Shown: positions 43,424-52,237, counted from the stretch's first letter. The stretch is 64,000 bases of DNA from CAYPNF01 sp964411985 (GCA_964411985.1 CAYPNF010000027.1:1-64000); one strand, 5' to 3'. A program made the numbers and translations. The notes: a model not told the origin generated them from the letters alone.

Positions 43424-46400
43424 ATGAGAAAAGCCTTTCTGGCTGGGAAATCCGTTTTGCACAAGCCGACTGGGACCGTGACTGGCCAGATCGTCCAACT
43501 GGGCAATGCAGAGTGCTACCGCATCGAGCATTACGACCGGATGCGGCCCTTCTTCATGAGCGTGGTCAGTTCCGCGGACCACTGGATGTTCATCTCGAGC
43601 ACCGGGGGGCTGACGGCAGGTCGTGGTAACCCAGATCTCGCTTTGTTCCCCTACAACACCGACGATAAAATTCACGATTCAGCGGAAACCACCGGGAGCA
43701 AAACCATCCTGCTGGTAAATCAAGGGGGTCAGACCCATCTCTGGGAGCCTTTTTCGGATCGATACTCCGGCGTCTACCGCATTCAGCGGAATCTCTACAA
43801 GAATGCCTGGGGGAACCTGTTGGTTTTTGAGGAATGCAACTTCGATCTCGGACTGACATTTCGGTATGCCTGGTCCAACAGCCCGCAGTTCGGTTTCGTT
43901 CGTGAAGCCCTCCTTCAGAACACCTCGAAAAAGCGGGTCACGGTGCGTCTTCTGGACGGAATCCAGAACCTGATGCCATGCGGGGTGGGAAGCCAGTTCC
44001 AGAACGACAAAAGCACGCTGCTCGACGCCTACAAGCGCGCTGAATGGATGGCGGAGTCCGGATTGGCCATTTTTCGGCTGAGTTCCATCCCCATTGACCG
44101 CCCCGAACCCGCCGAAGCCCTCCGAGCCACCACGGTCTGGTCGGTTGGTCTTCCCAAGGGGCAACAGTTGTTGTCCTCGAGTCAGCTAGACCGGTTCCGC
44201 ACGACTGGCGCAGTGAAAGAGGAGACCGATGTTCGTGGCCAGCGCGGTGCTTTCTTCCGTTGCGTAAACCTGGTGCTTTCTGGTGGACAGAGCATGGAGT
44301 GGACCCTTGTGGCGGACGTGGGGCGAGGGCCTTCGGACATTGCCGCCCTGCGAAACCTGCTGCGCCGTCCGGGGCATCTCTGGAAAGAGGTGAGGGCGGA
44401 TGTTGAGTTGGGCGCCCGGGAACTGCGCCGAATCATCGCTTGTGGCGATGGCTGCCAGAAGACCCAGACCACTTTGGGCGACTGGCGCCATGCGAATAAT
44501 GTCCTCTTTAATGTGATGCGCGGGGGGTTCTTCCCTCAAGGTTATCTCATCGATCCGGCGGACTTGCGGTCCTTCGTCCAACAGGCAAACCGTGAGGTTG
44601 CTGAGCGTGCAGCGCCTTTCTTCAAGCGTCTGAAAGGAAAGATCCACTACTCCTCGCTGCTTTCGATGGCAAAAGACCAGCCGGATCGGCAATTGGAACG
44701 TATCTGCCGGGAGTATCTGCCATTGGGCTTCAGTCGGCGCCATGGCGATCCAAGCCGTCCCTGGAACCGATTCTCCATCCCGACGCGCAAGCCGGATGGC
44801 AGTTGGGTTTTGAATTACGAGGGCAACTGGAGGGATATCTTCCAGAACTGGGAAGCTTTGGCGGCCTCCTATCCGGCTTATCTGCCAGGCATGATTTGTC
44901 GGTTTGTGAGCGCTTCCACGGCCGATGGGTATAACCCCTACCGCATCACCAGGAATGGCATCGATTGGGAAGTGGTGAATCCATCTGATCCTTGGGCGCA
45001 TATCGGCTACTGGGGCGACCATCAGCTGATTTATCTCCTCAAACTGCTTGAGAGTCTGCGACAACATGATCCTGCCGAGCTCCAAAGCATGCTGACTCGG
45101 GACCTATTTGCGTATGCCAACGTTCCTTACCGGATTCACCCCTACGAAAAACTCTTGGAGGATCCTAAGGAAACGGTCGACTTCGATTCCAAAGCCGAGG
45201 AATTGGTGGTTCAACGCGTGGCCAAGCGTGGCGGCGATGGACGCCTGCTCTGGGATGAAAAGGACGAGGTACTCCAGGTCAACCTTTCTGAGAAAATGCT
45301 CGTCAGTGTCCTGGCCAAGCTTGCCAATTTCATTCCGGAAGCGGGGATTTGGCTGAATACACAGCGCCCGGAATGGAATGACGCAAACAACGCCCTGGTC
45401 GGGAATGGCGTCTCCATGGTGACGCTGTGCTACCTCCGCCGTTACCTTTCGTTTTGTCACGAGATTTTCGAAACGTTGCAGGACACGCCGATCGCGATCT
45501 CGGCGGAAGTCTGCCAACTGCTGAAGGAGGTCGCTACTGCTTTGGAGAAGCACCAGGGCCTGCTTCAAGGACCCATTGAGGATCAAGATCGAAAACGGGT
45601 GCTGGACGACCTCGGAGGCGCGGGCAGCCAATACAGGGATCGACTCTACCGTCAAAGTCTTTCGGGCGATCGTCAATCGGTTGACGTCCCACAGTTGTTG
45701 GCGTTCTGTCGACTGGCGCTACAGTGGATCGATCACTCCATTCAAGCCAACCGGCGTGCCGATGGTCTTTACCACTCCTATAATCTGGTCAGCTTCGATC
45801 AAGGCGATCGGCTTCCGATCCGCCGACTCTATGAGATGCTGGAGGGGCAAGTTGCGGTCCTTAGCTCGGGCTGCTTGGATGCGCGGGAAGCGGTGCAGTT
45901 GATCGATTCTCTCAAGCAGAGCGCCATGTATAGGGCAGATCAACACAGTTACCTTCTGTACCCGAATCGCGAGCTGCCCCGGTTCTGTGACCGAAACAAT
46001 ATTCCGGCGAAGGACATCAAGCAATCCGCGTTGCTGCGCAAACTCATCGCGGATGGCGAACGTTCGCTCGTGGAGCAGGACTGCCTAGGGGTGTGCCACT
46101 TCAGCGGACACCTCACAAACGGGGGCGATGTGGTTCAGGCCTTGGGCCGCTTGGAATCCATTGGCTACGCTCAGCTGGTGGAGCGGGATCGAGCCCGCGT
46201 CCTTGCGCTTTTCGAGCGGCTCTTCGACCACCAGTCCTTCACCGGTCGCTCCGGGACCTTTTTCGCCTACGAAGGCTTGGGCAGCATCTACTGGCACATG
46301 GTGTCGAAACTGCTCCTCGCGGTTCAGGAAAGCTATGAGCGTGCGGCCAGTTGCGGAGATCATCCGCCTTCCATCCTGGCGCTGGCGCGGGCCTACTACG

Positions 46401-46882
46401 ATATCCGCTCGGGCCTCGGAGACGCCAAGACGCCGGATGTGTACGGGGGATTCCCGATGGATCCGTATTCCCATACGCCGGCCCATACCGGTGCGCGGCA
46501 GCCTGGTCTGACTGGGCAGGTGAAGGAAGACATCCTATGTCGATTTGGCGAACTGGGGGTCTGGGTGTGGAATGGCCAGATCACTTTCGCACCCTCCATT
46601 TTGCGCCACCAGGAGTTGCTCCGCGAATCGGGGCTATTTCGGTACTTCGACCTTTCCGGGACCGAGCGGTCGATCCGTGTGCCTGCCCATGGCTTGGCCT
46701 TCACCTATTGCCAGGTGCCGGTGGTGTACAAAGTAGCTCGCGATGTGGGCCTGGTTGTGCGATATGCCGACGGTACCGAAGACTGCATCCCTGGCCTGCG
46801 GCTCGATGCCGCCACCAGCCAGGCCATCTTCGAACGCACCGGGATCGTAGCGGCGATCCAGGTGAATGTGCCCAGAGGATAG
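43424..46882 (+). CDS. large inverting beta-glucoside phosphorylase (GH94/GH149/GH161-like)
   Basis: The 1152-residue cytoplasmic protein has no leader. It has the N-terminal beta-sandwich of the phosphorylase superfamily (GGLTAGRGNPDLALFPYNTDDKIHDSAETTGSKTILLV) and an (alpha/alpha)6 barrel. The catalytic acid is Asp653 in RPEWNDANNALVGNG, matching the WND motif of these enzymes. HTGARQPGLTGQVKEDILCRFGELGVW is the phosphate/barrel-end segment. At this length it is closer to beta-1,3-glucan phosphorylases (GH149, GH161) than to ~800-residue cellobiose phosphorylases. It would split imported beta-glucosides to glucose-1-phosphate. A GGAG lies 10 bases before the ATG. It is the last gene of the LacI operon. 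Confidence 0.8.
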   Translation: MRKAFLAGKSVLHKPTGTVTGQIVQLGNAECYRIEHYDRMRPFFMSVVSSADHWMFISSTGGLTAGRGNPDLALFPYNTDDKIHDSAETTGSKTILLVNQGGQTHLWEPFSDRYSGVYRIQRNLYKNAWGNLLVFEECNFDLGLTFRYAWSNSPQFGFVREALLQNTSKKRVTVRLLDGIQNLMPCGVGSQFQNDKSTLLDAYKRAEWMAESGLAIFRLSSIPIDRPEPAEALRATTVWSVGLPKGQQLLSSSQLDRFRTTGAVKEETDVRGQRGAFFRCVNLVLSGGQSMEWTLVADVGRGPSDIAALRNLLRRPGHLWKEVRADVELGARELRRIIACGDGCQKTQTTLGDWRHANNVLFNVMRGGFFPQGYLIDPADLRSFVQQANREVAERAAPFFKRLKGKIHYSSLLSMAKDQPDRQLERICREYLPLGFSRRHGDPSRPWNRFSIPTRKPDGSWVLNYEGNWRDIFQNWEALAASYPAYLPGMICRFVSASTADGYNPYRITRNGIDWEVVNPSDPWAHIGYWGDHQLIYLLKLLESLRQHDPAELQSMLTRDLFAYANVPYRIHPYEKLLEDPKETVDFDSKAEELVVQRVAKRGGDGRLLWDEKDEVLQVNLSEKMLVSVLAKLANFIPEAGIWLNTQRPEWNDANNALVGNGVSMVTLCYLRRYLSFCHEIFETLQDTPIAISAEVCQLLKEVATALEKHQGLLQGPIEDQDRKRVLDDLGGAGSQYRDRLYRQSLSGDRQSVDVPQLLAFCRLALQWIDHSIQANRRADGLYHSYNLVSFDQGDRLPIRRLYEMLEGQVAVLSSGCLDAREAVQLIDSLKQSAMYRADQHSYLLYPNRELPRFCDRNNIPAKDIKQSALLRKLIADGERSLVEQDCLGVCHFSGHLTNGGDVVQALGRLESIGYAQLVERDRARVLALFERLFDHQSFTGRSGTFFAYEGLGSIYWHMVSKLLLAVQESYERAASCGDHPPSILALARAYYDIRSGLGDAKTPDVYGGFPMDPYSHTPAHTGARQPGLTGQVKEDILCRFGELGVWVWNGQITFAPSILRHQELLRESGLFRYFDLSGTERSIRVPAHGLAFTYCQVPVVYKVARDVGLVVRYADGTEDCIPGLRLDAATSQAIFERTGIVAAIQVNVPRG

Positions 46883-46891
46883 TCTGGGGTA

Positions 46892-46916
46892 GGTTGCCTC
46901 TCGCCGAGAGGCAACC
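46892..46916. terminator. stem-loop ending the LacI operon
   Basis: An 11-bp perfect stem (GGTTGCCTCTC at 46892-46902, complement at 46906-46916) with a 3-base loop starts nine bases after the phosphorylase stop. No T run follows, so termination by this hairpin alone is uncertain. A further small hairpin, CGCGTTC-GTCA-GAACGCG, lies at 47001-47018. Confidence 0.5.
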
Positions 46917-47084
46917 GCCTTCCCAGCCTTCGTCCCACACTGAATCTCACACTTTGTCGATGTAGTTGGAACTCTCGCCTACTCCGAGTCCCCCGTAGCC
47001 GCGTTCGTCAGAACGCGCTGGAATCAAAACGCACCGCATGCCCCAAGCACCCCGGAAACCAACCCCGTGGCCACCCACCAACAG

Positions 47085-47534
47085 CTACCCAGACCTACCC
47101 GTCCCGAGTTTCCCCACCAAGCTTTGCAGGGGATCCTCCGCCTCTTTGCCAGCGCGTACCCGCAAGTAAGTGAGGGAAATCGCTCCATCATAGAGAGCTC
47201 TCACAAGCAGACTCATGCTTCTGCTCGGGCGTTGTCGGCCCGATTCCCATCGGGTCCAACTCTTCTCGCCTACCTGGAATAATTCCCCCATCTCCCTCTG
47301 AGTGCAGCCGTAGCGGTCCCGCAGCTCTTTAAACTCATGCGGCAGCAAAAGCCCCATGTGCCGGGCTTTGGTGTCTTCAATGATCTGGTTGCCTTTGTGG
47401 GTCAGCAACCATTGCTTCAGTTCCTCATCCCATTCGAGCGGAACCTTCACCGTCACGGTCTCGGCGATTCCCTCTCCCTCGAGATTGGGAATGCGGACTT
47501 CAAAGTCCTGGAATTTGGTCTTCATAAAGGGCAT
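47085..47534 (-). CDS. XRE/MqsA-like helix-turn-helix protein, probable antitoxin
   Basis: The 149-residue product has an N-terminal region with WDEELKQWLLTHKGNQIIEDTKARHMGLLLPHEFKELRDRYG. This leads into an HTH of the MqsA/YgiT C-terminal type: CTQREMGELFQVGEKSWTRWESGRQRPSRS, then LLVRALYDGAIS. Unlike full MqsA it lacks an N-terminal CxxC zinc domain. It starts six bases after the upstream 116-residue gene. This is the layout of a toxin-antitoxin pair in which the HTH protein binds the promoter palindrome at 47941-47954. A second in-frame ATG lies nine bases later. Confidence 0.7.
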   Translation of the reverse strand: MPFMKTKFQDFEVRIPNLEGEGIAETVTVKVPLEWDEELKQWLLTHKGNQIIEDTKARHMGLLLPHEFKELRDRYGCTQREMGELFQVGEKSWTRWESGRQRPSRSMSLLVRALYDGAISLTYLRVRAGKEAEDPLQSLVGKLGTGRSG

Positions 47535-47540
47535 GGCTCT

Positions 47541-47891
47541 CTATTCACAGGAGAGCTTCGGTTTCAGAGGTCGATGGGCTGAGAAGATCACGATCCGTTT
47601 ACGGTCCGCTCTCAGGAGAATCTTCCCGTACAATTGCTGCCCTTTGAAATGGAAGTAGAACTCGTAAGTTTCTCCGGGCGGTGTGTCCATATGGCAGCAG
47701 CAGCCCATCGGGCACTGCTGCGACAAATACGTCTTGAACGCTTCTTGAACTTCATAGCCCCAGTTGCATCCTGGCAGGGCGTCATAGCGTTTTCTTCCAG
47801 TTGGTTCCCAGTAAATCGCGCTCTGCTCGTCAGTAGCCAATATGCTGCAGACCGTCTCTCGCCAGACTGGTGGTATTGGGATCTGGGGCAT
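47541..47891 (-). CDS. small protein paired with the HTH gene, probable toxin
   Basis: The 116-residue soluble protein has an N-terminal half with ATDEQSAIYWEPTGRKRYDALPGCNWGYEVQEAFK. The C-terminal strand-rich part has ETYEFYFHFKGQQLYGKILLRADRKRIVIFSAHRPLKPKLSCE. The latter resembles small toxin-like proteins of RelE/MqsR-type size, but I cannot name a family. Cysteines cluster in CPMGCCCH (near residue 61-68). It is first in a two-gene unit with an HTH protein six bases downstream and has its own promoter. A toxin role is inferred from size, order and promoter layout only. Confidence 0.55.
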   Translation of the reverse strand: MPQIPIPPVWRETVCSILATDEQSAIYWEPTGRKRYDALPGCNWGYEVQEAFKTYLSQQCPMGCCCHMDTPPGETYEFYFHFKGQQLYGKILLRADRKRIVIFSAHRPLKPKLSCE

Positions 47892-47934
47892 AACTAACGA
47901 TGGTTAATCGATGGCGAGTCCGGTTCACTTGAGC

Positions 47935-47964
47935 AAAATAGTATCAATTGATACCTTTGGTCAA
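47935..47964 (-). promoter_or_regulatory. promoter with palindromic operator for the HTH/toxin pair
   Basis: On the minus strand TTGACC (47964-47959) is followed after 18 bases by TATTTT (47940-47935). The spacer holds the perfect 14-base palindrome GTATCAATTGATAC (47941-47954). A repressor bound there would block polymerase, as expected for autoregulated toxin-antitoxin pairs. Confidence 0.6.
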
Positions 47965-48355
47965 GACAGTATGGCTCCCTTTTCCGAGAGAATCTGCATA
48001 TCATGCTGGGCCGCAATGAAGAAGATCTCGATCTGAGGTGTCACGGAGGAGTTCGGGCCGCCGTTCGAACACTTTGCTTTGCCTGGGAGGATGCCGAAAC
48101 GGTTGCGCTTTGCGCCACACTTCGATCACGGAGTACGGGTTGGGGCTAGAATGGCGGTTCGTTAAGACCTCGAGGGTTTTCGATATTTGGGACCGAAGAC
48201 ACTCTTGGCATAGTAACGACTCTGATGGGAGATTTCACGGAACGTGTGGCGGATGCACATGAGCCGTGGATAAGGTTTGGGCCAGCGTTTGACGGCCCGT
48301 GCTTCGCGCCGGCCGGGGCGCTCTGGCACCAAGTCATCGGGGAGGACGCGCCCGG
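47965..48355. other. gap of about 390 bases without a recognised gene
   Basis: Several short frames cross this stretch on both strands, but none has a recognisable domain, a good ribosome site or a consistent partner. It may hold decayed coding DNA between the toxin-antitoxin-like pair and the chemoreceptor. Confidence 0.35.
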
Positions 48356-50212
48356 TCAGAGATCATGGAACTCGCCCTCCAAAGGCTGGGAACCTAGCTG
48401 TCGTGTCTGGGTGCTCGGCGCCCTCAGGTGCGGAACGGTTATTTGGCGCGTACGAACGCCGGTGCCGGTGGCCGCCCTAGCCGGGGCGAGTTCGGCCCGG
48501 TGGCCATCCACTAGTTGCCGCAGTTCATTGACCGCCTCTTTCATGGACTCAGCCTGGGCGTTGAGTTCCTCCGCCGCGCTGGCGCTTTCTTCGGCATTGG
48601 CGGCGTTACTCTGGGTGACCTTGTCCATTTGGCTTACCGCCGTATTGACCTGCTTGATGCCCTGGCTTTGTTCGCGGGAGGCGGCGGCCACTCCACCGGC
48701 TAGTTCATCCACCTGCCGCGCTTTTTCCACGATGTCCTGAAGAGATTGCGCCACCTTGGTGCTGATCTGGACGCCGTGGGCGCTCTTCTGAACCGAATCC
48801 TCGATCTTGGTGGCGGTTTCCCTGGCGGCCTGGGCGCAGCGTTGGGCCAGATTGCGCACTTCGTCAGCCACTACCGCAAAGCCGGCTCCGGCTTCCCCCG
48901 CCCGGGCGGCCTCCACGGCGGCGTTCAAGGCGAGAATGTTCGTTTGGAAAGCGATCTCGTCGATCGTTTTGATGATTTTGGCGATGTCGTCACTCGAGGA
49001 CTTGATGGCGTCCATGGCCTTCGTCATGGCCTGCATGTCCTCGACGGCGGTGTCGCCGGAGGCGCGGGCTTGCGCGCCGAGTTCTTTTACCTTTCCGGCG
49101 CTCTCCGCATTGCGCTCGGTCATGCTGGACATCTCTTCTAGCGAGGAACTAGTCTCTTCGAGGGAGGCGGCTTGTTCGCTCGCCCCTTCGGCCAGGGATT
49201 GGCTCGCGGTGGAGATGTGCTTGGCCGCGGAGGTCACGTGGTCCGAACTGTCGGTGAGCGTTTTGATGCCTCGATCCAGCGGCGCGGTAACCGAGCGCAC
49301 GACCAGCAGAATCACGCCAATGGTAGCCAGCAACGTCACCACCCCGGCGATCAGAGTGATCAAACCGGTGCGGCGGGCCGGTGCGATCAGTTCCGCGGTG
49401 GGCAGCGTGGCGCTCACCGCCAGTCCGTTCTTGGGGCTGGTGTGAAAGATGGCGAGCCGCTCAACACCATCGAAAGTGTAATTCACGCGGCCAGACGGCT
49501 TGCCCAGGAACTCCCGTCCCCATGGGTGCTCGCTCAGGCTCAGCTTGAGCACATTCTTTTTGTTCGGATGGGACAAGACCACGCCGCGTCTGTCGTACAG
49601 ATAGACGTACCCGGAGGCTTGCAGTGTGATGGGGGTGATGAACTTATCGGCGTAGACGCTGACATCGAGACAGGCCGCCAACGCGCCGGTGACCTTGTCG
49701 CCCTCTTTCACGGCAACGGCGGCGATAATGATCGGTTTACCGCTCACCTTGCTTGCGGCGGCATCGGAGAACGCGGATTTCCCCTGCAAGAGATCCTGAA
49801 ACCAGGGCTCCTTGCCCAGGTTAAGCTGGTTCACGGCATTGGTGTCGGAGGATGCCAGGGTTACGCCGTTGGTGGACAGCAGATGCAGTTGCTCGATGTG
49901 ACTGTAACGCCTGACCAGCGCCGCCAGTTCACCGTTGGCAGCGCCACGCGCCGATTGACCGACAAAGGAATCCTGCAGCGAAGTTTGGATGACCTTCAGA
50001 CTGGCCCAGCCCTCGAGGTTGGCCTGCTGATTGGCAAACCAATCGCCCAGGTGGTTCAGGCCGGAGGCGCAAAGTTGCTCCATCTCTCCGGTGATACTCT
50101 TGACGATGGTGTTACGTGACTGCCAATAGCTGATCACGCTCACCACCGCCAACCCTACGCTCACCACCGCGAGTGTGGGTGCCAACAACCTGGATTTAAG
50201 AGTCCATTTCAT
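48356..50212 (-). CDS. methyl-accepting chemotaxis protein with periplasmic Cache domain
   Basis: The 618-residue receptor has membrane helix 1 (about 7-28), a periplasmic double-Cache-type sensor (about 30-270; LASSDTNAVNQLNLGKEPWFQDLLQGKSAF, GYVYLYDRRGVVLSHPNKKNV), and membrane helix 2 (about 278-302). A long coiled-coil signalling domain follows. The highly conserved hairpin tip, which contacts CheA and CheW, starts near Glu419 (EIAFQTNILALNAAVEAARAG). The C-terminus ends GEFHDL. The gene starts 78 bases after the binding-protein gene, so the binding protein may present its ligand to this receptor. No che genes are in the window. Confidence 0.93.
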   Translation of the reverse strand: MKWTLKSRLLAPTLAVVSVGLAVVSVISYWQSRNTIVKSITGEMEQLCASGLNHLGDWFANQQANLEGWASLKVIQTSLQDSFVGQSARGAANGELAALVRRYSHIEQLHLLSTNGVTLASSDTNAVNQLNLGKEPWFQDLLQGKSAFSDAAASKVSGKPIIIAAVAVKEGDKVTGALAACLDVSVYADKFITPITLQASGYVYLYDRRGVVLSHPNKKNVLKLSLSEHPWGREFLGKPSGRVNYTFDGVERLAIFHTSPKNGLAVSATLPTAELIAPARRTGLITLIAGVVTLLATIGVILLVVRSVTAPLDRGIKTLTDSSDHVTSAAKHISTASQSLAEGASEQAASLEETSSSLEEMSSMTERNAESAGKVKELGAQARASGDTAVEDMQAMTKAMDAIKSSSDDIAKIIKTIDEIAFQTNILALNAAVEAARAGEAGAGFAVVADEVRNLAQRCAQAARETATKIEDSVQKSAHGVQISTKVAQSLQDIVEKARQVDELAGGVAAASREQSQGIKQVNTAVSQMDKVTQSNAANAEESASAAEELNAQAESMKEAVNELRQLVDGHRAELAPARAATGTGVRTRQITVPHLRAPSTQTRQLGSQPLEGEFHDL

Positions 50213-50290
50213 AGCATTTGTCCGGAGAGCCAAGCCCAACCCCACCACCTCGTCCCGAAAGCCGCAGCGTCATTCCTCTGCCCCGATGGA

Positions 50291-51256
50291 TCATTCAATG
50301 ACTTTGGCGTTCTGCATCATCTCGAAGGGCGGCGTGATGCCGGATTTCTTGGCGATGCGCCCGTTGATGACCAGCGCGCCTTTCTGATTTGACGCAATCG
50401 GAATGGAACCCGCGGCGGTACCCTTGACAATCTGGATAGCCGCCTTCGCCGCCCACTCGCCCTGTTCAGGAGCCAGCTTATTGAAGGCAATGATGGACTG
50501 TCCGTTCAGGAAGTCGTGCCAACAACCTGTCAGCTTTTTGGTGTTCTCCTCGGCGAACTTGCACGCCCCGGCTTCGTCCCAATCCGAAATCCCGGCGTTC
50601 GGGCCAATGAGAAGCAGATCCACTTTGCTCTGGAGATCGATAAAGCCCTGCTTCCACGCGGCGAAATCCTTGGCGAAGACGGTTTCAAGGTTCACGCCCA
50701 GGATCTTGGCGGAATTCTCCGCATCTTTACGCGGCGTCAGGGCGTCGGCGCCGAGGAACCCGATCGTTTTGCCGGGTTTGATCTTATTCATCTCAGCGAG
50801 GAGGTCTTTGATGGGGCAGACCTCAAGCATGCCGGTGATGTTCTTGTTGGGCACGCCGTAAGCCGATGCGTCCCAGTTTACGCCGCAAAATACGAAGGGT
50901 ACGGCCTTGTCCTTGAAGAACGGCGCATAGACGCCCTTCATCGCAGGATCGTCGGAGACGATCACGACGTCCGGCTTCCATTCGTCAATCATGGCCCGGC
51001 ATTCCTCCGAGACTTTGGCCAGGTGCTCCGGCGTCTTCTGGCGGTAAGTGTCGAGGGCAACGGTCTTGATTTCCGCGCCGGTGGGCTGGAGCACGTCCTT
51101 CATCGACTTCTCGATGCCGTCGCTCCATGTATAGCCGACGTGGTAGGAATTGATGTAGAGGATCTTCTTGCCCTTAAGCTCTTGCGCGGTACCGGGGAGC
51201 ATCATGGCGAGTGTGAGGGAGGCGACGGACAGGATTTGGATGGTGATCTTGTTCAT
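50291..51256 (-). CDS. ABC-type substrate-binding protein (ABC_sub_bind family)
   Basis: The 321-residue exported binding protein has a leader (SVASLTLAMMLPGTAQE) and the family start KKILYINSYHVGYTWSDGIEKSMKDVL. It continues with WKPDVVIVSDDPAMKGVYAPFFKD, PFVFCGVNWDASAYG and a second lobe with DLLLIGPNAGISDWDEAGA. Members bind small ligands and normally feed an ABC transporter, but no permease or ATPase gene is present here. It is encoded just upstream of a Cache chemoreceptor and just downstream of the remnant of another. This favours a role in ligand sensing over uptake. Confidence 0.88.
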   Translation of the reverse strand: MNKITIQILSVASLTLAMMLPGTAQELKGKKILYINSYHVGYTWSDGIEKSMKDVLQPTGAEIKTVALDTYRQKTPEHLAKVSEECRAMIDEWKPDVVIVSDDPAMKGVYAPFFKDKAVPFVFCGVNWDASAYGVPNKNITGMLEVCPIKDLLAEMNKIKPGKTIGFLGADALTPRKDAENSAKILGVNLETVFAKDFAAWKQGFIDLQSKVDLLLIGPNAGISDWDEAGACKFAEENTKKLTGCWHDFLNGQSIIAFNKLAPEQGEWAAKAAIQIVKGTAAGSIPIASNQKGALVINGRIAKKSGITPPFEMMQNAKVIE

Positions 51257-51339
51257 GGTGGATTTCGGCTTAGGCTGTAGCTGGGGGCCGCTAATATGGT
51301 TGTGCGTGCTTGGCGACCTTGTGGAAGGTCAGTGGTGGT

Positions 51340-51453
51340 GGTCAGAAGTCATCGAACTCGCCCCCGAAAGGCAGGTAACCTGCCCAGGGGGTGCTGCAGT
51401 GCCGGTCACGACCAGTTTGCTTCCAAACTTCATGTGACCGCTGCCCTGCATGC
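51340..51453 (-). pseudogene. C-terminal remnant of a chemotaxis receptor
   Basis: Read on the minus strand, the last codons before the TGA at 51340-51342 give LPFGGEFDDF, a typical chemoreceptor C-terminus. It parallels the QPLEGEFHDL end of the intact receptor at 48356. The reading frame upstream (VHAGQRSHEVWKQTGRDRH) does not look like a receptor coiled coil. Only a short tail survives. Confidence 0.4.
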
Positions 51454-51637
51454 ACTTCTGGTTCATGGTTCTGTTGTCAAAGTGCTGTAACCTATTCGGC
51501 TTCAAAGCGCGATGCTGGCCAAACGGGCCGGCCATCTGGAATCTATATCGACAGTGATTGACGTGACCTAAAGAAGATTCCTGCAGGGGGCGTGGCGCAC
51601 ACCCGGTTCTCCAAGAGTCGGGGATTCGTCGTTAGCG

Positions 51638-51838
51638 TTGATACTGCCGGGTGACCGGGGCGGTTCCTCAGATTCATCGAGGAATCCGCTCAAGGAAGCA
51701 GGCGGAAAGGAGTTGTATCGGTTCGTGGTGAATTCACCGTTGAACGGGATTGACGCCTACGGGCTGGACGCTGGCACGGTGGCACATGAGTTGGAAGGCT
51801 GTGGTTGCCGAAATAGAACAGATCACCCGCGCATCTGA
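51638..51838 (+). pseudogene. RHS-repeat protein fragment (end of core region)
   Basis: The translation contains SRNPLKEAGGKELYRFVV, continuing NSPLNGIDAYGL. This is a degenerate form of the hallmark that closes the RHS core and precedes the variable toxin tip (SRDPIxEAGGxNLYxFVxNxPxNxxDPxGL). The frame begins only about 17 codons upstream and stops 22 codons after YGL. The core is gone and the tip is not identifiable, so it is a relic. Confidence 0.55.
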
Positions 51839-52237
51839 GCACCCTCAATCTTCCTCGGCCTCGCCCCAGGGTCAGTTGAAGTTCGGTCTTGCTGAGGGCC
51901 ACCTGCGAATGCTCATCCAAATATTGAAAATGCTCTTCATGCTCCCACCGTGCAACAATGAATGCCAACCGCAGCAGTGGCAAGGAGAGTGGTGGTGCAT
52001 GATAGATGCAGGACGCCGAGTGTCCCCATCACCTTGAGACGATGGTGCCGAGACGGGCTCTTCCTCTGCAACCAAAAGGCGATCGATACTACGAGGAGGC
52101 AGAGCCAAACAGTCCTGCAGGCTCCAAACATCGAGTCGAGTGTTTGGGGTTTGAATATGATCAGGTCGAAGCCGACCCGCTCGGCAATGAAGTCACTGAT
52201 CATTGGCGTGTCCAGCGTGAGACTTTGCTCAAGCCTG

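Larger units (their letters stand above)
51257..52237. other. accessory scar of about 1 kb with gene remnants
   Basis: No intact gene is visible. The segment contains the tail of a second chemoreceptor (about 51340-51453, minus) and an RHS-like fragment (51638-51838, plus). The rest is a patchwork of short frames with no recognisable domain. It looks like leftover DNA from rearrangement between chemoreceptor copies and loss of an RHS element. Confidence 0.5.

Noticed and set aside
42116..43675. 519-codon open frame on the minus strand
   Set aside because: It is antisense to the clan-A glycosidase and the start of the phosphorylase, has no domain, and the plus-strand genes are supported by signal peptide and catalytic motifs.
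48225..48740. 171-codon open frame on the plus strand reaching into the chemoreceptor
   Set aside because: Most of it is antisense to the receptor's C-terminal coding region, and the first part has no recognisable domain.
51937..52203. minus-strand frame with a hydrophobic stretch in the accessory scar
   Set aside because: It overlaps other equally weak frames, has no ribosome site and no family resemblance, so a membrane protein call is not supported.
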